Source: Shewanella oncorhynchi
Lineage (GTDB): Bacteria > Pseudomonadota > Gammaproteobacteria > Enterobacterales > Shewanellaceae
Length of the DNA: 63,543 nucleotides
Direction of reading: 5' to 3'
NCBI RefSeq assembly: GCF_012584455.1
Contig: NZ_JABAEB010000003.1
Span: 1-63,543, forward strand
Shown here: in pieces, positions 46,002 to 54,537 of the stretch
How positions within the stretch are numbered: the first letter of the stretch is position 1
Layout of the letters: every line of letters begins with the position of its first letter
Translations under genes and position numbers: made by a program
Notes under the pieces: model-generated
Databases searched by the model: none
Told to the model about the DNA's origin: nothing
What the model saw: the letters and a program-made list of their open reading frames with translations, nothing else

Positions 46002-48533
46002 TTAGTATTTCACTGGGTGAACTTTATCCACACCAAATGATTTACCTTCACCATGGCAGGTCGCACAGGTTTCGCTACCAGGAGTGTAAGTGCCAGCAGC
46101 AGCGTTATATACACCACCATTGGTTTCGAAGTGGCCTATCACTGCGCTGTCAGTTGCGGTCGTTGCATGGCAAGATGCACAAGCTGCAACGGTTGGTGAG
46201 TATTCACCAGTACTTGCTAAGAACGCAGGTTTATTGCCTAGTGTAGCTAAGCTAAGTTGACCTTTATCATGACAAGCCGCGCAGTTCGCTGGGTTTTCAG
46301 GGAAGGTTGCTGCATCTGTTGTTAAACGGCGAACACTGCGAGTATCAGCGTGAATTTGGTGGATCATGACTTTAAAGTCAAAACCACGTTCAAATGGCTT
46401 TTTACTGTGAGCAGGAGCGCCATTGTGACAAGCCACACAACTACCATCGGCTAAAGCTACCGCGGTATTAGGTACAGCAGAGTGACAAGTACCACAGCTG
46501 TTATCAGGCTTGTCTGCCGCATGGGTCAGCGCATGAGAGGCTGAAAAGTCAGCTTTCTCACCATGACAGTTAGCACATTTTGCTTCAGAGATGACTATGC
46601 TACGTGCGGTAACATTACTTGCATCGGCAGAGAATGAAGCTTTATTACTGCCAACAATCACTTCGTAGATTGGTGCTTCAGTGTTACTACAATCAATCGC
46701 AGCATCCATTGTTGGATCGAGTTCTGCAGAGTTTGCACAGATCAGCAATTTGCCGTCCATGAAGCCTTTACCAATACTAACAATTTGTTTGTATGGAACA
46801 GAACTTGTGCCAATAACAGCTTTAATGCCTGTTAATGTGTATGTTACTTTTGAGCCATTTGGTACCGCTGTTAAGTTAGCGTTAGTCTCAACTTTGGCCA
46901 AATTTACAGAAATACGGTTTTCGCTACGACCTAAAGTACCATTAGATGGACGTGGGCCCATGGTGTATTCAGTGCCATTGAATGCCGTTAAGCTGACCCA
47001 AAACTCTTTCACTTTAGGATCTTGATGTGGAGCAACATCACTGTGCCAATTGACTGTGAATGTTAACTCTCCTTTAGCCACATCAAATGTGCCATTTTCT
47101 AATTTATAGGCATATTCAGTTCGCAGTAACTTAGTGGCATTAGCTTTTGCTAAGTGATATTTAGCGCTGCCTTCTTCACCTTGTTCGGCGTGACAAGAAG
47201 CGCAACCTCCATTTTGGAATACATTGACTAGGTTTGCACCTGGAATACCGTCAATTTCAGGTGTTGCATAGTAATGGAAATAGTTACCAACGAAACCACG
47301 GTCTTTTTGACCTTCAGGTGGTGTTAACCATTCACTGTTATCTACTGGATTAAAACCTGACATGTGACAAGATGCGCAGGCTAAACCTTTGTGATGTTTA
47401 AAGCTTGCGGCATCAACGGGTCCTTTGTCATCTGTGCTATGGCAAGACTGGCAGTTCCCGATAGAGACTGGCAGAGTGACTCGTTCAGAAACGTCTTTAC
47501 CTTCACGGTATTGTGGGTAGCCACTTTCAGCCGCAGCTTTAGCCATAGTACCGCTAAAGTCATAAGCCGTTCCGCTGTAACCCACCATAGCGTAAGTACC
47601 TTTGTGAATGGCATGAACCATGGCGCCCATATCCAAAGGTGATCCTGTTTCTGGATCTTTACTGTAGCTGGTATGACAAACTTGACAGTTTGCTATTCCG
47701 ATCCGTCTTCCGCCATGTAGTGCTAATGGCTTAGCAGTAGAAGATGTATCGCTATAATTTGTGCTGTGACACTTGATACAGTTCGCTTCTAAATCGACAA
47801 CCGTACGCGTTTCCGTCTCTTTAGCTACTCTAAAGTTATCGCTTGGTAAGAAGTCGATATGGCTGTTGACTAACTTGGCATCTTTACTGCCATCGGTTTG
47901 AAGTTCTAAAGTAATGCGATGTATTAATGTTGGGTCGTAGGTTAAATCGAGACCTTCAATAGCGGGCAAAGTACTTAAATTGGTTTGGAAGGTATAGCGG
48001 TAAACGCCACTATCAACCACTGTTAAACAAGTGGTTTTACAACTAGATTCGATGTTCGCTTGAATAGCATCACCAGGTGTAAATTTCACTTCTTTAGTAA
48101 TAGGATTGCCAGCGCTATCTTTACCATCGGTATAGCTATAATTTGCAAGACTGCGTGCAGGATCAGCTGCTTTCACTGAGTTGATATAGCTGACCCATTG
48201 AGGTGTTTTGTAACCTTTGCCACTTTCAGGGGTAAGTTTTGCAATACCCAATCCGATAGTATTGATTTGAGCGTATTGCTCTAGGCCCGTCACAGGAACG
48301 CCATTCGCATTCGTTAGTACTATGTCTACGCTAACAGTGCCGTTGTCAATTTTTACATCTTCAAGTGTGGCTTTGAGTGTGGTGGCTTGACTTATGTCTA
48401 AGCCTACCGGACCCGGTTTTCCGTCTTCACCATCTTTACCGTCACTACCACCGCAACCGGCGAGTAGTAGAGAGAGTAAACCGGCACCCAACATCGCTTT
48501 TGTTGCGGTATTGAAATTGAACCGTTTCATCAT
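46002..48533 (-). CDS. undA: UndA, 11-haem outer-membrane lipoprotein cytochrome
   Basis: 843 residues with lipobox LLAGC near residue 26. I count eleven CXXCH motifs: CIKCH, CQVCH, CQSCH, CASCH and CASCH in the first half, then CANCH, CGTCH, CVACH, CAACH, CASCH and CATCH. S. oneidensis OmcA, which holds this position, has ten haems and about 735 residues; UndA of other Shewanella has eleven. The CX15C pair (CANSAELDPTMDAAIDC) fits the OmcA/UndA branch. UndA is a surface metal reductase that can work with MtrCAB. The start at 48533, behind AGGGAAA, is preferred to 48548. Confidence 0.92.
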   Translation of the reverse strand: MMKRFNFNTATKAMLGAGLLSLLLAGCGGSDGKDGEDGKPGPVGLDISQATTLKATLEDVKIDNGTVSVDIVLTNANGVPVTGLEQYAQINTIGLGIAKLTPESGKGYKTPQWVSYINSVKAADPARSLANYSYTDGKDSAGNPITKEVKFTPGDAIQANIESSCKTTCLTVVDSGVYRYTFQTNLSTLPAIEGLDLTYDPTLIHRITLELQTDGSKDAKLVNSHIDFLPSDNFRVAKETETRTVVDLEANCIKCHSTNYSDTSSTAKPLALHGGRRIGIANCQVCHTSYSKDPETGSPLDMGAMVHAIHKGTYAMVGYSGTAYDFSGTMAKAAAESGYPQYREGKDVSERVTLPVSIGNCQSCHSTDDKGPVDAASFKHHKGLACASCHMSGFNPVDNSEWLTPPEGQKDRGFVGNYFHYYATPEIDGIPGANLVNVFQNGGCASCHAEQGEEGSAKYHLAKANATKLLRTEYAYKLENGTFDVAKGELTFTVNWHSDVAPHQDPKVKEFWVSLTAFNGTEYTMGPRPSNGTLGRSENRISVNLAKVETNANLTAVPNGSKVTYTLTGIKAVIGTSSVPYKQIVSIGKGFMDGKLLICANSAELDPTMDAAIDCSNTEAPIYEVIVGSNKASFSADASNVTARSIVISEAKCANCHGEKADFSASHALTHAADKPDNSCGTCHSAVPNTAVALADGSCVACHNGAPAHSKKPFERGFDFKVMIHQIHADTRSVRRLTTDAATFPENPANCAACHDKGQLSLATLGNKPAFLASTGEYSPTVAACASCHATTATDSAVIGHFETNGGVYNAAAGTYTPGSETCATCHGEGKSFGVDKVHPVKY

Positions 48534-48680
48534 GATATTTCCCTGCAATAGTTGTAATCATCATCAAACGCTTGGCAAATAAGAATAAATCTCATTACCC
48601 GCATAAGATGTGTGGAATTAGTTTTCCATCTGTAAGGCTAACTAAGTCACTGGTATTTATCAGTCACTTTAGGCGGGTAA

Positions 48681-48696
48681 TGTGACTGAGATCTGA
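48681..48696. promoter_or_regulatory. CRP-like site upstream of undA
   Basis: TGTGACTGAGATCTGA matches TGTGA-N6-TCACA in eight of ten positions, about 150 bp before the undA start. CRP is the known activator of mtr and omc genes in Shewanella. A weak hairpin without a T-run, TGCTGGCC / GGCCAGCA (48752-48773), separates mtrF from this region. Confidence 0.35.
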
Positions 48697-48781
48697 CTAT
48701 TTCTTTAGGAGTAGATGGCTGCATCGTATGAGTTCCTTTTATATCTGCAGTTGCTGGCCTTTTTAGGCCAGCATCATAGGG

Positions 48782-50698
48782 TTAGTTTATTGGATGCACT
48801 TTCAACACGTCCGCGACTCCGCCCTGTCCATGACAGAAAGCACAGGTTTCAGTTCCTGCGGTTGCATCGGATTTTGTACCTGCAAAAACAGCACCTTGCT
48901 GAGCCATGTGGTTATGAGTGCTGGTATTTGAATGGCAGTTGCTACACACAGCGGCAATTGGGCTGGTAAAAGTGCCGTTATTGAGGGCAAGGGGTTGCAC
49001 CGCTGAATTTAAGGGGAGGGCGACGGTAGAAATTCCCGCAGTATCGTTAACATGGCATTGGGCACAGTTACCGATTTTTCCTGGGTAGTTTAGGTTTTCA
49101 AACCCCGTGAATTGACTGGTGTGAATACCGTGGATCAGCTGCTTAAAGTCAAATGACGTGATTGAAGGATTGGCTGCCGTCGCATCGGCCAGCATATTGG
49201 CGTTATGGCATAGCTGGCATTGACCATCGAGATCGTTACGTGAGCCGTGAATATTCAGTTTTTGATCACCATGGCAATTACCGCAGCTTGCATTACTCAC
49301 AACGCTACGACGACCTTCATTGCTCAATGCTGCCATATCAAAATAACTGTGGCTGGATTTAATCACTAACACTTCCGCCAGTTCAGTCGTGCAATCAACC
49401 AGTACTTTATCTTTGGCACAGACTCTGCCTTGAATCGCAAGTCCGCCATGATCCGTTTCAGTGCCTGCTGGCACGGTAAGGCCCGCTATCGTATAGGTAT
49501 AAATGCCATTAGAGCCTGATATGGGGGTGGATTCCGGCAGTTTAATCGAGCGAGCTGAACGGGTCGCATAATCAAAACTGGTTCCCCAGTTGGCATATAC
49601 CCTTAAATCATTGATAAATTTTAGTTTATCGGCACTTTCGCTATACACAGTTCCTGTGGCTGGATTCATCAGCTTAACCGCAACAGTGACCGTACCATTG
49701 GCATCCATACTGGCGCTGGTGATGCTTGGGCTAAATTGCATCAGTGCCGCGTTTTTAGCTTCATCACTGTGTACGCTTGCGGTCCAGTCGGCATTATGAC
49801 ACGCCACGCAGTTACTGTTATCTATTTGCACTGGGTGTCCTTCGCCTGCGGGGAAATTGATCTGTGTATGACAGGCACCACAGGCTTGCATGGTCGGGAC
49901 TCTGCGCCAGTTTTGCTGTTCGGTTAACTCAGCCTTATCGACGTGACAGGTTTGGCAGTCACTAATGGGTTGCGGGAAGCCGGTTAAATGTTTGCTGTGG
50001 ATCATTTGTGGGAAAATATCAGGGTTACTGACTTTTTTGCTGGTATGGCAGGTGACGCAGGTTTCGATTTGATCATATCTACTGCCATGGAAAGCTAGAT
50101 TACTGTGGCAACTATTACAGGTCTCTATTGTGACTAAGTTGCGGGTGTAAGCGACATTACTACCTGAAGATTGCCAGTCATAATGCTGATTGGTTATAGG
50201 TAAGGGCGTGTTATCGGCAAGTTTATCGCCGCCAATTTTGACCACCATTCTTTGGGTCGCTTCGGGCATAAACGTCACTCCATTCATGCCATTAAATGCG
50301 GCGCTGAAGGTATAACTGTAGTGACCGTTTTTATGATCTGTGAGACTGCCAGGGCAAGTTGCCGCGCAGGTTTCAGCGGTAAAGTGCTGCCATTCACTGC
50401 TATTCCCCGCGCCTGTATAACCTTGGGGGAGAAGCTGCGCAGCAATAAATGTCGCCGATGGGATACCAATCACGGCTTCATCATCTTGATTGCTTACTTG
50501 AAAATCCACTTGAGCAATGCCATCTGTCATCGCGACTTTATCGACCATGATGTTAAGGTTAGTTATCGTTAATGCAGGCGGTTTCGCAGGCTCACCGGGA
50601 TTACCATCTTGGCCGTTATCACCGCCACAGGCGCTTAATAGCGAGACTAAGGCCAGCATAAGACTGAATTGAGTGCGAATTTTTGCAAACTTGTTCAT
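48782..50698 (-). CDS. mtrF: MtrF, outer-membrane decahaem lipoprotein cytochrome
   Basis: 638 residues, lipobox LLSAC near residue 24, and ten CXXCH motifs in two groups of five (CNSCH, CVTCH, CQTCH, CGACH, CVACH; CGNCH, CQLCH, CAQCH, CSNCH, CAFCH). The CX8C pair CAKDKVLVDC lies between the groups. It is a paralogue of MtrC and forms the MtrDEF conduit. The length is that of the S. oneidensis protein (about 639). It follows mtrE by 35 bp. Confidence 0.95.
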   Translation of the reverse strand: MNKFAKIRTQFSLMLALVSLLSACGGDNGQDGNPGEPAKPPALTITNLNIMVDKVAMTDGIAQVDFQVSNQDDEAVIGIPSATFIAAQLLPQGYTGAGNSSEWQHFTAETCAATCPGSLTDHKNGHYSYTFSAAFNGMNGVTFMPEATQRMVVKIGGDKLADNTPLPITNQHYDWQSSGSNVAYTRNLVTIETCNSCHSNLAFHGSRYDQIETCVTCHTSKKVSNPDIFPQMIHSKHLTGFPQPISDCQTCHVDKAELTEQQNWRRVPTMQACGACHTQINFPAGEGHPVQIDNSNCVACHNADWTASVHSDEAKNAALMQFSPSITSASMDANGTVTVAVKLMNPATGTVYSESADKLKFINDLRVYANWGTSFDYATRSARSIKLPESTPISGSNGIYTYTIAGLTVPAGTETDHGGLAIQGRVCAKDKVLVDCTTELAEVLVIKSSHSYFDMAALSNEGRRSVVSNASCGNCHGDQKLNIHGSRNDLDGQCQLCHNANMLADATAANPSITSFDFKQLIHGIHTSQFTGFENLNYPGKIGNCAQCHVNDTAGISTVALPLNSAVQPLALNNGTFTSPIAAVCSNCHSNTSTHNHMAQQGAVFAGTKSDATAGTETCAFCHGQGGVADVLKVHPIN

Positions 50699-50733
50699 AT
50701 TTCTATCCTTGGAATGCGCTGTCAGTGCCTAAG

Positions 50734-52884
50734 TTACATTTGGTAGCTTAAGGTCAAGCCTAAATAGTGAGCGTTGTAGTCGTGGCCCAGATCACCAAAA
50801 CTGAGTACGTTGGGAATCGTGTCCCAGCTTGTGCCTTGGTTTTGCCAGTTAGCATCTTGATATTTTTCGAATAACCAATCGACGCGCAGCGAAATACTGT
50901 CGGCAAACTTATATTTGGCGTAGGCATTAATATTGTGTTTGCGGGCGTAAAAATCGCCATAGGGACTGGTGATGCCGTAGGTCACTTCTGTATCACTCTG
51001 TCCATCGGAATAGCTGTAATCCAAACCAATATCGAGGTGATGATCGAACAGGTTTTGATAACTAAGCCCTGCACCAATCAAGGTCGATTTTTCCTCGGCA
51101 GTGCTGTACCAATCGGGTGTCGAGAAGGAATTACTGCCCGCTTGGTCTGAATCGCGCCAATCTTGGTTAACAAAGGCGGTTAAATTGAGGTCACTGCTCA
51201 GCATATATTGGGCTGACAAGTCGTAACCGAGATAGGACACCTGAGTTAGACCAACGAAGGTATGATGATAGTCGTCATTAATGCTGTGTAAGCTGGCACC
51301 AAGAGATAGACCAATATCGCTCTGATAATCCGTGTGTAAGGTGACTTTCTGCCTTTTTCTATCGGCAAGGTAGGATTTACGTAGCCAAGGATTACTTGAA
51401 CTTTGAGTGGTTGCGACGGGATGATATTCACTGCCATCTCGCTCTAGTGCTTCTCCTTTCAACCAAGCTGACCATGCGGGTGAATAGCGATAACTTAGTT
51501 TAGCAAACACGCCAGATTCATCGATGGATTGGCGGTCGAGTTCGGCATAATCGTTTTCATTATGGCTGTAACCCGCTTCGGCATAAACCGCTGAGGTAAA
51601 ACGGTATTTGCTTTTGAGTTCGAGTTTTTTGGTGCGCTTATCATAAAGGCTATTTTGGGCTGTGCCTTGATTAATACTGTCGGTGATGATCTGCGGAAAG
51701 TCTAATTGAGCCGTTTTATTATCTCTGTCTTGATAGTTGTAGCTTGCCTGCATGCTTAAATCTTGGTTGATCCGTCCTGAATATTTAAGGTCCATCTCTA
51801 CAATATCAACTTGGCCATTTAAGGTATCCGCAGGCAGGACGGGCGATGGGCCATTGATGGTGGCAGGAATAAATGTGTCATCTTGGGTCATACGGCTAAA
51901 GCCTGCGTGCATCAATACATTTTGACCATTTGCCCCCCCTGAGGCTTCTGCGGCAACTCGGTAGGCTTTATTGTCGGGGTCGACCGCATTCTGACCTAGG
52001 TATGCTGCACCAAAGGTGGGAGTGTAGGCAGACTGCCACAGCATGGCTTGGTGATCATTTTTATATTGGCTGATCTGGCTATTGATGCCTGCTTGCCAGC
52101 CTGAACCGTTAAAATAAACTCTCGCATCGACTTCATCAGTACTGTCATCAATTGGTTGGGCTAGCATAACGCTATTGGTGAGTATATTGGCACTGGTCTT
52201 TTTTGCGCCACTGCGGTCTTCATGCTGATAGTTTAGCGAGGCTTTGTAGTGACTGTTATTGTCACCTTCAGGTGATATTTTGCCAGCGTAGTAACCACCG
52301 ATACTAAAGCGATCACGTTGAATACTTAAATCTTGGCTAACAAGGCTGCTCTGTAACATAGGCATAGATTGCGTTGTGCCGCCTGTTATCCAGTTATCGG
52401 GCAATAACATTTTATCTTGCACTGAGGTATAGGGGCTTTTGAGTTGATTATGGTTATAGTTTGCTAAGCCTCTATAACCCAAGTTGATTTGATAGTTTCC
52501 CGGCCTTCCTGTTGTGAGCTTGGCTGAGCCCGCATCAAAACCTAACTTATCCGCGACCAGCTCGGTTTGATAACCCGACGGTGTTTTGTACACCATATCC
52601 GCACCGACGGCACCAACGAGACCATGATTATCTGTTCCAGTACTGTTACCGAAACGGCTGTCCTCACTATCGTTGTAAGCGAGGCTGGCACTGACATTGC
52701 CAATATCCCCTGTCTTAGGTTGGCATTGCTTACAGCTCCATGCCTCTGTCTTTATGCTACTTCGATTCGCTTCTTGCAGCTCATAACCTTCGGCGTGTGC
52801 TTGAGTCAAAACACCGCTTATCGCCCAAGCCAGCAAAGTGAGGGAGAAATAAGCGCTAGGGTGAGACATTTTAGCTGTTCGCAT
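50734..52884 (-). CDS. mtrE: MtrE, outer-membrane beta-barrel (MtrB paralogue)
   Basis: About 716 residues: signal peptide ending at THAEG or nearby, the conserved CKQC matching MtrB CKGC, many amphipathic strands and a C-terminal LTLSYQM. It would sheathe MtrD and dock MtrF. The frame opens at 52938 inside mtrD, but AAGGGA is best spaced for the ATG at 52884 (52890 is also possible). With the start at 52884, mtrE begins 13 bp after the mtrD stop, indicating an operon. Confidence 0.93.
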   Translation of the reverse strand: MRTAKMSHPSAYFSLTLLAWAISGVLTQAHAEGYELQEANRSSIKTEAWSCKQCQPKTGDIGNVSASLAYNDSEDSRFGNSTGTDNHGLVGAVGADMVYKTPSGYQTELVADKLGFDAGSAKLTTGRPGNYQINLGYRGLANYNHNQLKSPYTSVQDKMLLPDNWITGGTTQSMPMLQSSLVSQDLSIQRDRFSIGGYYAGKISPEGDNNSHYKASLNYQHEDRSGAKKTSANILTNSVMLAQPIDDSTDEVDARVYFNGSGWQAGINSQISQYKNDHQAMLWQSAYTPTFGAAYLGQNAVDPDNKAYRVAAEASGGANGQNVLMHAGFSRMTQDDTFIPATINGPSPVLPADTLNGQVDIVEMDLKYSGRINQDLSMQASYNYQDRDNKTAQLDFPQIITDSINQGTAQNSLYDKRTKKLELKSKYRFTSAVYAEAGYSHNENDYAELDRQSIDESGVFAKLSYRYSPAWSAWLKGEALERDGSEYHPVATTQSSSNPWLRKSYLADRKRQKVTLHTDYQSDIGLSLGASLHSINDDYHHTFVGLTQVSYLGYDLSAQYMLSSDLNLTAFVNQDWRDSDQAGSNSFSTPDWYSTAEEKSTLIGAGLSYQNLFDHHLDIGLDYSYSDGQSDTEVTYGITSPYGDFYARKHNINAYAKYKFADSISLRVDWLFEKYQDANWQNQGTSWDTIPNVLSFGDLGHDYNAHYLGLTLSYQM

Positions 52885-52897
52885 GATCATTCCCTTG

Positions 52898-53857
52898 TTA
52901 TCTCTGCAGTAATTTGCCAGAAGGATGGTTAGAGCCATGCACTTGTCCGTGACAATTCATACAGGAATTACCAGAAGTGAAGGCATTGGTTTGATTGCCA
53001 AAATAGGCATTACTGCTATGGCCATCCGAAGCGTGGCACTGCTGACACAGTTGTGGCGGTTTGCTGATCAGCATGGCTTCGTTCACGCTGCCGTGGGGAT
53101 TATGGCAATTAGCGCAGTTGTCGGTGACGGGGGCATGATCCCACAGTTTAGGGCCGCGTTTTTCGGCATGACAGCTATAGCAATTTTCATTAACACTCAT
53201 TTGCTTCAAGCTTGAATCGTTTAAACTGCCGTGGGGATTATGGCAGTCACTGCACACCATTTGTTGCCACTGTAATGGATGCGCCGAGCGCTTGTGCATA
53301 TCGGCTTTTTGTTGGGTATGGCACTGGGTACAAATGGTGACTTCATTGGCTTTATCGCTGATAGGATCTTTTGCGGCATGCACTTGATGGCAGCTGCTAC
53401 AGGCGACATCGGCGTTATCGTGGTGATTGCCTTTCCATGCAGTACGTTGACTGTCATTGTGGCAACTCATGCAGACACTGTTTTGCTTTTGCGCTGGAAC
53501 AGGGGAGTTCGCGCCAAAGGTGATCATCGGCTCTTTGCCACCTTTATTATGATTCCCTAACGGGCCGTGGCAGGCTTCGCACTGCAAATCGGCCATGGGT
53601 GAACCTTTCACATTGGGGTTGCCATGAACCCCCTCAAATATTGCCATCACCACGGCACTTTTTTTGTGGCACATCAGGCAAGTATCAGCGCCTTTAGCGG
53701 AATACTTACCTTCGGCGAATTTTTTGTCTAATGTCGCAACAACTTCTTCTGGTTTTTTGTCATCCCAAGGGGTCGCTGAGGCCGAAACGCTTGCGATTGA
53801 TAACAAAATACATAGCATAGCCTTAGCTATGCTTCTGAACTTTAGCCCTATTTCCAT
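52898..53857 (-). CDS. mtrD: MtrD, periplasmic decahaem c-type cytochrome (MtrA paralogue)
   Basis: 319 residues with a signal peptide (about 1-28) and ten CXXCH motifs in the same spacing as MtrA, ending with the same [16 protein letters not shown]. It is the haem wire of MtrDEF and can partly replace MtrA in S. oneidensis. It is the first gene of the unit, divergent from feoA across a 440-bp region with a CRP-type site. Confidence 0.94.
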   Translation of the reverse strand: MEIGLKFRSIAKAMLCILLSIASVSASATPWDDKKPEEVVATLDKKFAEGKYSAKGADTCLMCHKKSAVVMAIFEGVHGNPNVKGSPMADLQCEACHGPLGNHNKGGKEPMITFGANSPVPAQKQNSVCMSCHNDSQRTAWKGNHHDNADVACSSCHQVHAAKDPISDKANEVTICTQCHTQQKADMHKRSAHPLQWQQMVCSDCHNPHGSLNDSSLKQMSVNENCYSCHAEKRGPKLWDHAPVTDNCANCHNPHGSVNEAMLISKPPQLCQQCHASDGHSSNAYFGNQTNAFTSGNSCMNCHGQVHGSNHPSGKLLQR

Positions 53858-54025
53858 GGTTATGTTTTCCCGAGTGCATTTATATTTGTTATTTTTACGC
53901 TTTCGACATTGCTAATTTAGCTTATTTAGCTCGGTTAATATTAGAACAAGTGTGTGACACGTGCTTAACATTGCGGGGTCTTTTCACTGTAAAGAGGGAT
54001 GATTTTACAGGCGATATAGATTAAG

Positions 54026-54041
54026 TGTGATTTTGATCACA
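54026..54041. promoter_or_regulatory. CRP-binding site between mtrD and feoA
   Basis: TGTGATTTTGATCACA is a perfect match to TGTGA-N6-TCACA, with the dyad extended outward as AAG/CTT. It lies 170 bp from mtrD and 257 bp from feoA. CRP drives anaerobic respiratory genes, including mtr genes, in Shewanella. Confidence 0.75.
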
Positions 54042-54210
54042 CTTGCTTCGGGTGGGATTTGTTTACAGCGTTTTGACTTCTGTGCATCGCTTCATAGTCA
54101 CTAATGCAAAGGTGCAGATTTTTATTTTCGGTTGGTCGTTTATTCATTGGAATTTTTATCACATAATACCCAACACAATTGAAAACTATTATCGTTACCA
54201 ATCAAAAATC

Positions 54211-54224
54211 TTGATCTAGGTAAA
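54211..54224. promoter_or_regulatory. EtrA/FNR-like site upstream of feoA
   Basis: TTGATCTAGGTAAA matches the left half of TTGATCTAGATCAA exactly and the right half poorly. The position, 74 bp before feoA, suits anaerobic activation of ferrous iron uptake. Confidence 0.3.
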
Positions 54225-54297
54225 GTTATTAGTGTCATCGCTCGGTTACAATGGGCGCAGTTTTTCGAGCTGAACCTGTTGCAAGGTGGAATACGTA

Positions 54298-54537
54298 ATG
54301 AAGTTAAGCGAACTCAGTCCCGGCGATCGCGGTCTTATTTCTGAAGTGGGGCGTTTGGCGCTGCCACAAACCGTGAAGCGCAAGTTGTTGTCCATGGGGA
54401 TCACGCCAAATACGCGTTTTTTATTGATCCGATACGCACCTATGGGTTCTGGTCTCGAACTGGATATTCGTGGTAGTAAACTTTGTATGCGCAGAGATTT
54501 GGCAGACATCATTGAGGTGGAAAAGACGAATGGCTAA
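54298..54537 (+). CDS. feoA: FeoA, ferrous iron transport accessory protein
   Basis: 79 residues, an SH3-like small cytosolic protein: LSELSPGDRGLISEVG, TVKRKLLSMGITPNTRFLLIRYAPMGSGLELDIRG. It assists FeoB. The ATG at 54298 has AAGGTGG eight bases upstream; the GTG at 54286 is less likely. It overlaps feoB by eight bases. Confidence 0.93.
   Translation: MKLSELSPGDRGLISEVGRLALPQTVKRKLLSMGITPNTRFLLIRYAPMGSGLELDIRGSKLCMRRDLADIIEVEKTNG

Larger units (their letters stand above)
53858..54297. other. 440-bp mtrD-feoA divergent promoter region
   Basis: It holds the CRP palindrome at 54026 and an EtrA-like site at 54211. A stretch around 54181-54199 (AAAACTATTATCGTTACC) faintly resembles a Fur box; the match is too poor to call. 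Confidence 0.5.

Noticed and set aside
40545..53560. Many antisense frames across the mtr genes
   Set aside because: They are shadows caused by the codon bias of the cytochrome genes; none has a ribosome-binding site or family resemblance.
54181..54199. Fur box upstream of feoA
   Set aside because: Only a loose resemblance to the repeated NATWAT pattern; too many mismatches to call by eye.
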